Of a stretch of DNA of 63,591 nucleotides, positions 27,599-36,954 are shown in pieces. Source of the stretch: Pseudonocardia sulfidoxydans NBRC 16205 (lineage in GTDB: Bacteria > Actinomycetota > Actinomycetes > Mycobacteriales > Pseudonocardiaceae). The translations under genes and the position numbers were made by a program. The stretch spans positions 1 through 63,591 of the forward strand of contig NZ_BJVJ01000034.1 of the NCBI RefSeq assembly GCF_007989085.1. Direction: 5' to 3'. Below the pieces are notes generated by a model that was not told where the DNA came from, searched no databases, and worked only from the letters and a program-made list of their open reading frames with translations. Numbering within the stretch: position 1 is the first letter of the stretch; each line of letters starts with the position of its first letter.

Positions 27599-28015
27599 TC
27601 AGTCGTCGTTGCTCTGCGACGAGGTGTCGCCGGCAGCAGCCGCGACGTCGCAGGAGCGGTCCTGCGACTGGTCGGCCGCGCTCTTGGCCTCGGTCGGGGC
27701 CGCCAGGCCGAGGGCGCCGGTCAGGTCGGCGGTGACGTCCGAGACCTGGATGCCCAGCACGTTGATCGGCAGGTCGTTGCCGCACGCGGTGACGGGAACG
27801 TTGATGTTGTTGTCCGAGATGTTGACCAGACCCTGGTGGATCTCCTTGTTGGAGTTCACCTGGTCGGTACCACCGTGGTGGTGGCCGCCGTGGCCGTGGC
27901 CGTGGCCGTGGCCGTGGCCGTGGCCGTGGCCGGCCTCGCCGGCGAAGGCGAGGGGGCTGACCGCGAGCAGGCCCGCGGTGGCGGTGGCCGCGACGATTCC
28001 AGCCTTCTTCAGCAC
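27599..28015 (-). CDS. small secreted protein, paralog 3 with Gly-His repeat
   Basis: 138 aa, GTG start at 28015 behind ACAGGAGACAAAC. Signal peptide as in paralogs 1 and 2. After the cleavage site comes a Gly-His repeat (GHGHGHGHGHGHGH, then GGHHHGG), likely able to bind Zn, Ni or Cu. The common core follows: QVNSNKEIHQGLVNISDNNI, NVPVTACGNDLPINVLGIQV and an end with one further Cys. The His tract length differs strongly among the three paralogs. Possible roles: surface fibre, metal buffering, adhesion. None is proven. Confidence 0.85.
   Translation of the reverse strand: MLKKAGIVAATATAGLLAVSPLAFAGEAGHGHGHGHGHGHGHGGHHHGGTDQVNSNKEIHQGLVNISDNNINVPVTACGNDLPINVLGIQVSDVTADLTGALGLAAPTEAKSAADQSQDRSCDVAAAAGDTSSQSNDD
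27888..27929. repeat. seven tandem CCGTGG hexamers
   Basis: An uninterrupted 42-base hexamer array coding the Gly-His repeat of paralog 3. Hexamer slippage would change the number of Gly-His units while keeping the frame. Confidence 0.9.
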
Positions 28016-28358
28016 GTTTGTCTCCTGTTGGTCTTCTGGTGCCGACCGAAGCCGACACCGTCCGTGTCAACGCCCGACCGGGGAGCCCGCGCTGACTGAG
28101 GAAAAGCTATCCGCCGCCTTCCCTTACACCAACTTCCGTACCACTATCGTGTGAGGTCGGCACTTTACGTTTAGTTACGCACTCGATCGAGTGTAGTTGC
28201 GGGCCGGGTGGGGGCGCCCTGGAGACTTGTTCTTCTACGGAGAGTCAGTGCATTACCCACGAACAGAGCAGTAACCTTTCGCACGTACACGCTGTGTAGT
28301 TCCGGCCCGGTCACGCGACGTCCGCGCGTCACCCACCGGCTGCGCGTACGGTGCTGCG
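28016..28358. promoter_or_regulatory. divergent promoter region of paralog 3 and the peptidase-like gene
   Basis: Minus strand: leader stem at 28066-28096 (GTCAGCGC/GCGTTGAC in RNA, with a G-U pair), -10 GATAGC (28106-28111), -35 GTTGGT (28128-28133), palindrome CACTCGATCGAGTG (28180-28193). Plus strand: TACGGT (28347-28352) lies six bases before the ATG at 28359. The rest (about 28200-28340) has A/T-richer patches but no ORF that I can support. Confidence 0.6.
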
Positions 28359-29684
28359 ATGCCGCCGAGCCTGGTCCCCCGTGACTACGTGTTGCTCGCG
28401 CTGAGGCTCGACCGGCTCGTCCCGGGCATCGTCGACACCTGGACCGGTGACCAGGAACTACGCCGACACGCCGCCGACGGACCCCTCCCCGACCCCACCG
28501 ACCTCGTCCGCACCGCCACCCGGCTGCGGCGACGCCTGGGCGACGCCGGACTCGACGTCACCCGCACGAGCCTCCTCGACGCCCAGCTGGGAGCCCTGCA
28601 CGCTCACGCGCGGCGAGCCGCGGGCGACCACATCGGGTTCGTCGACCACGTCCGGGCCACCCTCGACGTCGACCTCGACGGCAACACCCCCGACGAGGAC
28701 CGCTACCGCGCCGCCCACACCACACTCGACGCCCTCCTCCCCGGTCGCGGCACCCTCACCGACCGCCTCGCCGCGTTCCGACGCCGCGAGACCGTGCCAC
28801 CCACCCGGACCGGCGCCGCCGTCGACACCCTCCTCACAGCCCTGCGCGACCGCACCCGCGCGCTCTACGGACTCCCCGACGACGAGCACGTCGACATCGA
28901 GCTCGTCCACGACCGGCCCTGGACCGGCCTCACCCAGCACCTCGGCGGCCTGCGCTCCCACGTCCGCATCGCCGCCGACGCCGGCCTGCGCGCCACCCAG
29001 CTCGCCGCGCTCGTCGCCCACGAGACCTACCCCGGCCACCACGCCGAGCACTGCCTCGTCCGCGGCGTCCGCCGCCCCGGCGAACCGGAACGCGACATCG
29101 TCGTCACCCCGTCCCCGCACAGCCTCGTCACCGAAGGTGCCGCCGACACCGGGCTCGACGTCGTCGCCGGACCGGACTGGGGCCCCTGGGTCGCTGACGT
29201 CCTCGCCGACACCGGCATCCGCTGCGACGGCGCGCTCGCCCAGGCCGTCGAGACCACCCTGCGCGAACTCGCCCCCGTCCGGCAGGACGCCGCGCTCATG
29301 ATCCACGACCGCGGCCGCCCGGTCGACGACGCCGCCGCCCACCTGCGCCGGTGGCTCCTCGTCGACGACGCGCGCGCCGACACCCTGCTGCGCTTCGTCG
29401 TCGACCCCCGATGGCGCGGATACACCACCGCCTACGTCGAAGGCGAGGCCCTCGTCCGCGCCTGGCTCGCCGCCGGACCCGACCCCGTCACCCGCTACCG
29501 ACGCCTCCTCGACACCCCGCACGTCCCCGAACACCTGCGCGCCGACCTCGCCGCTGCCCCGCTCGGACCAGTCATCGTTGCGCCGCCCGGGCCGCCGCCA
29601 TCCGGGACCACCGTGCCGTCGCTACCCGGAAACCGGCCGCTCAGCGGTGAGCAGAGAGCGACGAGCGGTAGTCCGAACTGTTAA
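28359..29684 (+). CDS. DUF885-like metallopeptidase-type protein
   Basis: 441 aa, mostly helical. [11 protein letters not shown] (from residue 221) matches the HExxxGH(H) zinc motif of DUF885-type proteins, with a later [10 protein letters not shown] that could supply a further ligand. No signal peptide, so cytoplasmic. Start ATG 28359 is favoured by TACGGT six bases upstream. The last about 35 residues are Pro/Ser-rich and may be variable. Substrate unknown. A candidate promoter for the next unit follows after about 40 bases. Confidence 0.75.
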   Translation: MPPSLVPRDYVLLALRLDRLVPGIVDTWTGDQELRRHAADGPLPDPTDLVRTATRLRRRLGDAGLDVTRTSLLDAQLGALHAHARRAAGDHIGFVDHVRATLDVDLDGNTPDEDRYRAAHTTLDALLPGRGTLTDRLAAFRRRETVPPTRTGAAVDTLLTALRDRTRALYGLPDDEHVDIELVHDRPWTGLTQHLGGLRSHVRIAADAGLRATQLAALVAHETYPGHHAEHCLVRGVRRPGEPERDIVVTPSPHSLVTEGAADTGLDVVAGPDWGPWVADVLADTGIRCDGALAQAVETTLRELAPVRQDAALMIHDRGRPVDDAAAHLRRWLLVDDARADTLLRFVVDPRWRGYTTAYVEGEALVRAWLAAGPDPVTRYRRLLDTPHVPEHLRADLAAAPLGPVIVAPPGPPPSGTTVPSLPGNRPLSGEQRATSGSPNC

Positions 29685-29722
29685 ATCTGGCGACGCGCGT
29701 TCTTCGCCACGTGCTGTTGCTG

Positions 29723-29750
29723 TTGACCGCACCCGGGTGACCGCTAGTAG
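29723..29750 (+). promoter_or_regulatory. promoter of the phoH2 unit
   Basis: TTGACC (29723-29728) and TAGTAG (29745-29750) are separated by 16 bases. The ATG of a 63-codon ORF follows at 29756, so transcription probably begins at that ORF rather than at phoH2 itself. Confidence 0.5.
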
Positions 29751-29755
29751 CGTTC

Positions 29756-29947
29756 ATGGCGACGGGACGCACCCGATGCGGACCGTCCGGGGAGGCCCTG
29801 GTCGTGGTGTGTTGCACCCGAGGGGGCCGGCACCCGGCCCTCGCGGGCGCTGGGCGACGAGCAGCAAGTCGTCGGGTGACCCGTCAGGGGCCGGCCGGCC
29901 CACCAGTGAGTTGGGCGTGGTGTCGCGCCCACAAGGAGCACCCGTGA
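29756..29947 (+). CDS. candidate PhoAT-like small ORF upstream of phoH2
   Basis: 63 codons: [20 protein letters not shown] ... [14 protein letters not shown], basic and Cys-rich. It begins just behind a good promoter, and its stop overlaps the phoH2 start as GTGA. In mycobacteria a small gene, phoAT, precedes and overlaps phoH2 and acts as the antitoxin partner. By position and size this could be its counterpart. Third-codon GC (about 70 percent) is lower than in normal genes here, and there is no recognisable similarity, so the call stays tentative. Confidence 0.4.
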   Translation: MATGRTRCGPSGEALVVVCCTRGGRHPALAGAGRRAASRRVTRQGPAGPPVSWAWCRAHKEHP

Positions 29948-31299
29948 CCGACCGTCGCAACGCCTTCGTTCCGGAGAGCACCGACGCCCCGTCTGGCACT
30001 CCGTCCCGCTGCTACGTGCTCGACACCTCCGTGCTGCTGTCCGACCCGTGGTCCCTGACCCGGTTCGACGAGCACGAGGTCGTCCTGCCGCTGGTGGTGA
30101 TCTCCGAACTCGAAGGCAAGCGCAACCACCCCGAGCTCGGGTGGTTCGCGCGTACGGCGCTGCGCCAGCTCGACGAACTGCGCATCAAGTACGGCCGCCT
30201 CGACGCCCCGATCCCGGTCGGGACCGCAGGCGGCACCCTGCACGTCGAGCTCAACCACACCGACCCGAGCGTCCTGCCCGCCGGTTTCCGGACCGACAGC
30301 AACGACAGCCGCATCCTCGCCTGCGCGCTCAACCTGCAGGCCGAGGCCGGAGGCACCCGGGAGATCGTGCTCGTCACCAAGGACATGCCGCTGCGGGTCA
30401 AAGCCGCCGCGGTCGGCCTGCCCGCCGACGAGTACCACGCCCAGGACGTCGTCAGCTCCGGATTCACGGGCATGGCCGACCTCGACGTCACCCAGGAAGA
30501 GGTCGACGCCCTCTTCCGCGAAGGGAGCCTCGACCACGACGCCGCCCGCGACCTGCCCTGCAACACCGGGCTCCGCCTCCTCGGCGGCTCCGGCGCCGCA
30601 CTCGGCCGGATCACCGCCGACAAGCGCGTCAAGCTCGTCCGCGGCGACCGGGAAGCGTTCGGGCTCCACGGCCGCTCCGCAGAACAGCGCATCGCCCTCG
30701 ACCTGCTGCTCGATCCCGAAGTCGGGATCGTGTCGCTGGGCGGCCGCGCCGGAACCGGCAAGTCCGCGCTCGCGCTCTGCGCCGGCCTCGAAGCCGTGCT
30801 GGAACGCCAGCAGCACCGCAAGGTCGTCGTCTTCCGGCCCCTCTACGCCGTCGGCGGCCAGGAACTGGGCTACCTGCCCGGCAGCGAGAGCGAGAAGATG
30901 GCCCCCTGGGCCCAGGCCGTCTTCGACACCCTCGGCGCACTGGTCAGCCAAGACGTGCTCGACGAGGTGCTGGCACGCGGGATGCTCGAGGTCCTCCCGC
31001 TGACCCACATCCGGGGCCGGTCCCTGCACGACAGCTTCGTGATCGTCGACGAGGCACAGTCGTTGGAACGCAACGTCCTGCTCACGGTGCTCTCCCGGCT
31101 GGGCACCGCCTCGCGGGTCGTGCTCACCCACGACGTCGCCCAGCGCGACAACCTCCGCGTCGGCCGCCACGACGGCGTCGCCGCGGTGATCGAGAAACTG
31201 AAGGGCCACCCCCTCTTCGCCCACGTCACCCTCACCCGCAGCGAGCGCAGCCCCATCGCGGCCCTGGTGACGGAGATGCTGGAGGGTCCCTCGGCCTGA
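29944..31299 (+). CDS. phoH2: PhoH2: PIN domain plus PhoH ATPase/helicase
   Basis: 451 aa. The N-terminal PIN (VapC-like) nuclease domain starts [15 protein letters not shown] (acidic D27) and continues through [16 protein letters not shown]. The C-terminal PhoH P-loop ATPase has Walker A GRAGTGKS (267-274) and [14 protein letters not shown] as Walker B. The family unwinds and cleaves RNA. Same region as Rv1095. GTG start with AAGGAGCACCC; it overlaps the small upstream ORF by four bases. Confidence 0.95.
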   Translation: MTDRRNAFVPESTDAPSGTPSRCYVLDTSVLLSDPWSLTRFDEHEVVLPLVVISELEGKRNHPELGWFARTALRQLDELRIKYGRLDAPIPVGTAGGTLHVELNHTDPSVLPAGFRTDSNDSRILACALNLQAEAGGTREIVLVTKDMPLRVKAAAVGLPADEYHAQDVVSSGFTGMADLDVTQEEVDALFREGSLDHDAARDLPCNTGLRLLGGSGAALGRITADKRVKLVRGDREAFGLHGRSAEQRIALDLLLDPEVGIVSLGGRAGTGKSALALCAGLEAVLERQQHRKVVVFRPLYAVGGQELGYLPGSESEKMAPWAQAVFDTLGALVSQDVLDEVLARGMLEVLPLTHIRGRSLHDSFVIVDEAQSLERNVLLTVLSRLGTASRVVLTHDVAQRDNLRVGRHDGVAAVIEKLKGHPLFAHVTLTRSERSPIAALVTEMLEGPSA

Positions 31300-31321
31300 C
31301 GCTGCCGCCCGCCTGAAGTGC

Positions 31322-31368
31322 ACGAACGGCACAGTCGCGCAACTCAGTTGCGCGACTGTGCCGTTCGT
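31322..31368. repeat. type B palindrome, copy 1 (perfect)
   Basis: Arms of 23 bases around one C. The inner half-site is CGAACGGCACAGTCGCGCAA followed by CT and the mirror arm. It lies between phoH2 and the AbiEi-like gene; two more copies follow that gene at 32440 and 32526. Confidence 0.95.
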
Positions 31369-31457
31369 TCGTGAGGGGTTGTCCACATACCGGCAGGTTG
31401 TCCACAGGTGCGGCCGTACCGGCTCCCGCCGGGTGCGGATCTGTCGATCATCGACCC

Positions 31458-32414
31458 ATGACTCGACGTGGCAGCGGCCCCGCCGTCGTGGACGTGGCCG
31501 ACCTCTGCGGGGACTGGATCGTCCACGTCCGAGAGCTCGAAGCGGTCGGCGTGTCCCGTCGGACCGCGTTCCACCGCTGTCGGCCCGGGGGACCGTGGCG
31601 GACCCTGCTCCCCGGCGTGATCGTCCTGCACAACGGGCCGACGACCCGCGACGACCGGCGCCGCGCCGCGCTCGTCTACGTCAGGCAGCCGGCCGTGCTC
31701 ACGGGACTCGACGCGCTCGAGCTGCACGGCCTCACCCGCATCCCCAGGGCGACAGGACCCGTCCACCTCCTGATCCCGGCCGAACGGAGACGCACCGGGG
31801 CGGGTCGTGTGCTCGCCGAACGCACCGAGCGGCTGCCGGAGCCGGTCCACTCGTCGATGCCGTTGGCGCCGGTGGCTCGTGCAGTACTCGACTTCGCGCG
31901 ACGCTCCCGTGACCGTAACCACGTGCGGTCGGCCATCGCCGAGGTCGTGCAGCGCGGGCTGGCCGAACCGGCCACGCTCCGCCGCGAGCTGGCCGCCGGC
32001 ACGTCCCGTGGTTCGGCCCTGCCGCGCGCGGTCCTCGCGGAGGTGTCCGACGGCGTCAGGTCGGTCGCCGAAGCGCAGGCCCGACGGCTGGTTGCGGGCG
32101 CCGGGCTGGGGGCACCGCTGTGGAACGCGCGCGTCGTCGACGCTGCGGGGCGGTTCGTCGCGGTGCCGGACGCCTGGTTCGACGACGTCGCCCTCGCCTG
32201 GGAGATCGACTCGCACGAGTTCCACCTCGGGCCGGCCGAGCACGAACGGACCGTGCGCCGGCGGTCGGAGATGATGGCCCAGGGGATCGTCGTGCTGCAG
32301 ACGTTGCCGCAGCATCTCCGCACCCGGCCGGATGCGGTGGTCGAGGAGCTCCGACGGGTCCATGCCACTGCGGCAGCCCGTCCCCGCCCACCCTTGACGG
32401 CGCACCCGGCCTGA
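31458..32414 (+). CDS. AbiEi/DUF559-like protein (putative antitoxin- or nuclease-type)
   Basis: 318 aa. The N-terminal half has a winged-helix-like part (VGVSRRTAFHRCRPGGPWRT, LLPGVIVLHNGPTTRDDRRR, VLTGLDALELHGL) as in AbiEi-type antitoxins. The C-terminal half looks like a DUF559/Vsr-type nuclease fold: VPDAWFDDVALAWEIDSHEF followed by a conserved-looking Arg-rich helix and VVLQTLPQHL. The D...EID spacing fits a PD-(D/E)xK core. Proteins of this kind are common single genes in actinobacteria with unknown function. Start ATG 31458. The gene is enclosed by type B palindromes on both sides. Confidence 0.6.
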   Translation: MTRRGSGPAVVDVADLCGDWIVHVRELEAVGVSRRTAFHRCRPGGPWRTLLPGVIVLHNGPTTRDDRRRAALVYVRQPAVLTGLDALELHGLTRIPRATGPVHLLIPAERRRTGAGRVLAERTERLPEPVHSSMPLAPVARAVLDFARRSRDRNHVRSAIAEVVQRGLAEPATLRRELAAGTSRGSALPRAVLAEVSDGVRSVAEAQARRLVAGAGLGAPLWNARVVDAAGRFVAVPDAWFDDVALAWEIDSHEFHLGPAEHERTVRRRSEMMAQGIVVLQTLPQHLRTRPDAVVEELRRVHATAAARPRPPLTAHPA

Positions 32415-32439
32415 CGCCGGCCTGACGCCCCCTCCCGAA

Positions 32440-32484
32440 CGAACGGCACAGTCACGCAGTTGAGTTGCAGCACCGTGCCGTTCG
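32440..32484. repeat. type B palindrome, copy 2 (degenerate centre)
   Basis: Same 45-base length and outer arms (CGAACGGCACAGTC...GTGCCGTTCG) but with several unpaired bases toward the centre. It starts 26 bases after the AbiEi-like stop. Confidence 0.85.
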
Positions 32485-32525
32485 TGCGGAGGGGGTTGCG
32501 GGTCACACGGCCCACCCGGGCCGAA

Positions 32526-32570
32526 CGAACGGCACAGTCGCGCCACTCAGTTGCGCGACTGTGCCGTTCG
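32526..32570. repeat. type B palindrome, copy 3 (one mismatch)
   Basis: 45 bases, differing from copy 1 by one base near the centre. Together with copy 2 it lies in the convergent gap before guaB1. Confidence 0.95.
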
Positions 32571-32571
32571 T

Positions 32572-32609
32572 GCAACAGGGGCACCCGCGGGCAACAGGGG
32601 CACCCGCGG
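32572..32609. repeat. 19-bp tandem duplication
   Basis: GCAACAGGGGCACCCGCGG occurs twice head to tail, directly after type B copy 3 and 16 bases before the guaB1 stop. Confidence 0.95.
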
Positions 32610-32624
32610 GCGGGGCCGGGTGGG

Positions 32625-34109
<1,485 letters not shown>

Positions 34110-34248
34110 TCAGCGTTCGTCGTGACGCGGCACTGCCGCCGCGATGTTCACGGAGGGTCGCGAAGTCGAGGGCATTAGCACGTGTGGGTGACCATCGTCT
34201 CCGCACTCCGACGTGCATACAACCACTCTCCGCAGCAACCATGGAGAG

Positions 34249-35280
34249 ATGGCCGGACGGTACGTCGTCGTCGGCGCGGGCGCCGTGGGCGCGACCGTCG
34301 CGGCGCAGCTTCATCTCGCGGGCACCGACGTCGTGCTCATCGCTCGCGGATCCAACCTGGATGTGCTGCGCGCCAAGGGGTTGCGCTACATGCGGCCCGA
34401 CGGTGTGCGGATGGTCCCGGTGCCCGTGGCGGCCGGGCCGGGTGAGGTCACGCTCCGGCCCGACGACGTCCTGGTGCTGGCGGTCAAGTCGCAGAACGCC
34501 GAGGAAGCCATCGCCGAGTGGGCGTGGCAGCCGGTCGTCGACGACGACGAGGAGCGGCCCGCGGCGACGACGTTGCCGCTGGTGCTGATGCAGAACGGCC
34601 TGGACACGGCGCGGACGGCGTTGCGGCGGTTCGCCACGGTCGTCGACTCCGTGGTGCTGAGCGGGGCGTCGCACGTGCGGCCGGGTGAGGTCGTCTCGCC
34701 GGGAAGCCCGCTGGCCGGCGGGTTCTACCTCGGCGACGCGCCGACGGGCGCGGGCGAGCACGCCCAGCGCATCGCCGTCGACCTGCGTGCGGCCGAGTTC
34801 GCGGTGCAGGTCGTGCCGGACATCGCGCGCTGGAAGGTCGGCAAGCTGCTGGCCAACCTCTGGTGGAACCTCGACGCGCTGTACCGGCGAAGCAGGTTGC
34901 GTTCGAAGCTGGGCGACGCGCTGTGCGCCGAGGCGGAGGTCGTCCTGGAGGCGGCGGGCTACGACCAGCGCACGTCGACGCCCGACGAGCTCGACCGGTC
35001 GTGGTTCGAGTCGGTGGACGTGCCGGGGCACCGGCGTGGCGGGTCGTCGACGTGGCAGAGCCTGGCCCGCGGGGGCAGCGCGGAGGGCGACTACCTGTAC
35101 GGCGAGATCGTGCTGCTCGCGCGCATGAACGGGTTGCGTGCCCCGCTCAACGAGGCGGTGCAGGCCCGGCTGGCGACGATGGCGCAACGCCACCAGCGGC
35201 CGCGGTCGCTGCCGATGTCGGACATCGCGGACCTGCTGGGCTACACCGGGGTGGCGCGCCCCTTGGCCGCGCTGCTCTGA
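34249..35280 (+). CDS. 2-dehydropantoate 2-reductase (ApbA/PanE) family protein
   Basis: 343 aa from the ATG at 34249, with GGAGAG close upstream (the frame is open to 34213). Rossmann motif VVVGAGAVGATVAAQL (residues 6-21), then LVLMQNGLDTARTA. The C-terminal half has the conserved lysine region ARWKVGKLLANLWWNLDAL. Full panE-type enzymes make pantoate, but many paralogs reduce other keto acids, and no pan genes are nearby. I therefore give no symbol. Confidence 0.8.
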   Translation: MAGRYVVVGAGAVGATVAAQLHLAGTDVVLIARGSNLDVLRAKGLRYMRPDGVRMVPVPVAAGPGEVTLRPDDVLVLAVKSQNAEEAIAEWAWQPVVDDDEERPAATTLPLVLMQNGLDTARTALRRFATVVDSVVLSGASHVRPGEVVSPGSPLAGGFYLGDAPTGAGEHAQRIAVDLRAAEFAVQVVPDIARWKVGKLLANLWWNLDALYRRSRLRSKLGDALCAEAEVVLEAAGYDQRTSTPDELDRSWFESVDVPGHRRGGSSTWQSLARGGSAEGDYLYGEIVLLARMNGLRAPLNEAVQARLATMAQRHQRPRSLPMSDIADLLGYTGVARPLAALL

Positions 35281-35305
35281 ACCGGCCGGCCGCCTGCGCC
35301 GGGGC

Positions 35306-36874
35306 TCAGGCGAGCAGCGCGCGCACGCTGTCGATCGTGTCGGCCTCCGCGGCGGTCTTGTCGGGGCGGTAGCGCAGCACGCGGGCGAACCGCAGCGCGA
35401 CGCCGCCGGGGTAGCGGATGCTGCGCTGGGCGCCGTCGAGCGCGATCTCGACGACCAGCTCCGGCCGCAGCATGACGGCATACCCGTCCGCGCCGTCGTC
35501 CTGCTCTCGCGCGTACTCGGGGAACGTGCGTGTCTGCCAGGCGAGCAGCTCGTCGGTCATGCCTTTGAACGTCTTGCCGACCATGATCGGGTCGCCGCCG
35601 TCGGGGTCGCGGGCCCCGAGGTGGATGTTCGACAGGCTGCCGGTACGCCGCCCGTAGCCCCACTCCGCGCCGAGGACCACGAGGTCGAGCGTGTGCACGG
35701 GCTTGACCTTCTGCCACGCCTTCCCGCGCCGGCCCGCCGCGTACGGCGCGGCCAACGCCTTGACGACGACGCCTTCGTGCCCGGCGCTCAGCGCATCGTC
35801 GAGGACCTGCGCGGCCTGCTCCGGATCGGGGCGCCGCACACCGGGCATCCGCAGGTGGGCGTGCGCGTCGGCGGCGAGGAGCCCGGCGAGTGCGTCGAGC
35901 CGTCGTTCGAGGGGCTCGTCGAGCAGGTCGGTCCCGTCGAGGTGCAGCAGGTCGAAGAAGAACGGGCTGAGGAGGCCGCCCTGCTCGCCGTCGTCGTCGG
36001 AACCGAAGCGCGACATCGTGTCCTGGAACGCGCGGGGGCGGCCGTCGTCGTCGACCGCCAGGGTCTCGCCGTCGAGCACCGCGGTCCGGCAGGGCAGCGC
36101 CCGCACCTGTTCGGCCAGTTCCGGCACGGCGGCGGTGATCTCGCGCAGGCTCCGCGTCCACACCCGGACCTCGTCGCCGTCGCGGTGCACCTGGATGCGT
36201 GCACCGTCGAGCTTGAACTCGACCGTGACCTCGGGCCCGAGGTTGCCCAGCGCGGCGTCGAGGGAGTCGCCCGGGGAGGCGAGCATCGGCCGCACCGGGA
36301 CGCCGACGGTGAGCGCCACCGCGTCGAGCGCCTCGGCGCCGCCGGACAGCGCGGTCGCCGCCGTCTCGGGCAGCCGGCCCGACAGCATGAACGCGCGCCT
36401 GACCGTGGCGAGGGGGACGTCGGCGGCGATCGCGACGGCGTCGAGCACGACGCCCTCGAGCGCGCCGTGGCGCAGCTCGCCACCGATGAGCCGGGCGAGG
36501 AACGCCTGCTCGGGCTCGGTCGCGGCGCCGAAGAGGCCGCCGAGCAGTTCCTTGCGCCGCCGCGCCGAGCCCGCGCCTGCCGTGCCGGCGAGCTCGGTGA
36601 ACGTCGCGTCGACCTGCGCGATCGTGAGCGACGGCGCCGCGGCGGGAGCGGTGGCCGCGGCCTGCAGGGTGCGCCAGCCGGTGCCGATGCGTCCCTGCCG
36701 GGTCTCGCCCGACAGCCACGCCGTGGCGGGTTCGACGACGCCCTCCGCGTGCGCGGCGCGCAGCAGTGTGCCGATCGCCGTGGCCTTCTCCTTGCGGGAG
36801 CGGATGGCGGCGACCGCGGCGGACGTGGTCACGACCTCGGCGAGCAACACAGCACGGAGTCTGGCAGTGCCCAC
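35306..36874 (-). CDS. ligB: ATP-dependent DNA ligase (LigB type)
   Basis: 522 aa. Adenylation lysine K221 in VTVEFKLDGARIQVHRDG (motif I), FFFDLLHLDGTDLLD (motif III), EGVVVKALAAPY (motif IV) and WQKVKPVHTLDLVVLGAEWG (motif V). The helical N-terminal DNA-binding domain is present. This is the replicative-like LigB architecture found in mycobacteria beside the NAD-dependent LigA; it is not essential there. Convergent with the reductase gene. Confidence 0.9.
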   Translation of the reverse strand: MGTARLRAVLLAEVVTTSAAVAAIRSRKEKATAIGTLLRAAHAEGVVEPATAWLSGETRQGRIGTGWRTLQAAATAPAAAPSLTIAQVDATFTELAGTAGAGSARRRKELLGGLFGAATEPEQAFLARLIGGELRHGALEGVVLDAVAIAADVPLATVRRAFMLSGRLPETAATALSGGAEALDAVALTVGVPVRPMLASPGDSLDAALGNLGPEVTVEFKLDGARIQVHRDGDEVRVWTRSLREITAAVPELAEQVRALPCRTAVLDGETLAVDDDGRPRAFQDTMSRFGSDDDGEQGGLLSPFFFDLLHLDGTDLLDEPLERRLDALAGLLAADAHAHLRMPGVRRPDPEQAAQVLDDALSAGHEGVVVKALAAPYAAGRRGKAWQKVKPVHTLDLVVLGAEWGYGRRTGSLSNIHLGARDPDGGDPIMVGKTFKGMTDELLAWQTRTFPEYAREQDDGADGYAVMLRPELVVEIALDGAQRSIRYPGGVALRFARVLRYRPDKTAAEADTIDSVRALLA

Positions 36875-36901
36875 CGACGATTTCCTCCCCGACCGGGGGT
36901 C

Positions 36902-36941
36902 GTGAGCGGCAATAGTCGCTATAGCGACTATTGCCGCTCAC
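36902..36941. repeat. type A 40-bp palindrome, copy 6 (perfect)
   Basis: Identical in its half-site to copy 1 (GTGAGCGGCAATAGTCGCTA). It lies between the ligase start and the fumarase stop on the minus strand, 14 bases from the fumC stop codon. Confidence 0.95.
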
Positions 36942-36954
36942 AGGGCAGGGGTTC

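Noticed and set aside
26734..28096. c-di-AMP (ydaO) riboswitch upstream of the small secreted proteins
   Set aside because: GGCTCCCC recalls part of it and such switches regulate wall genes, but the leaders are too short and lack the other conserved segments.
31322..31368. simple rho-independent terminator of phoH2
   Set aside because: It could stop transcription, but the same 45-base element recurs twice beyond the next gene with sequence, not only structure, conserved, so a repeat family is the better description.
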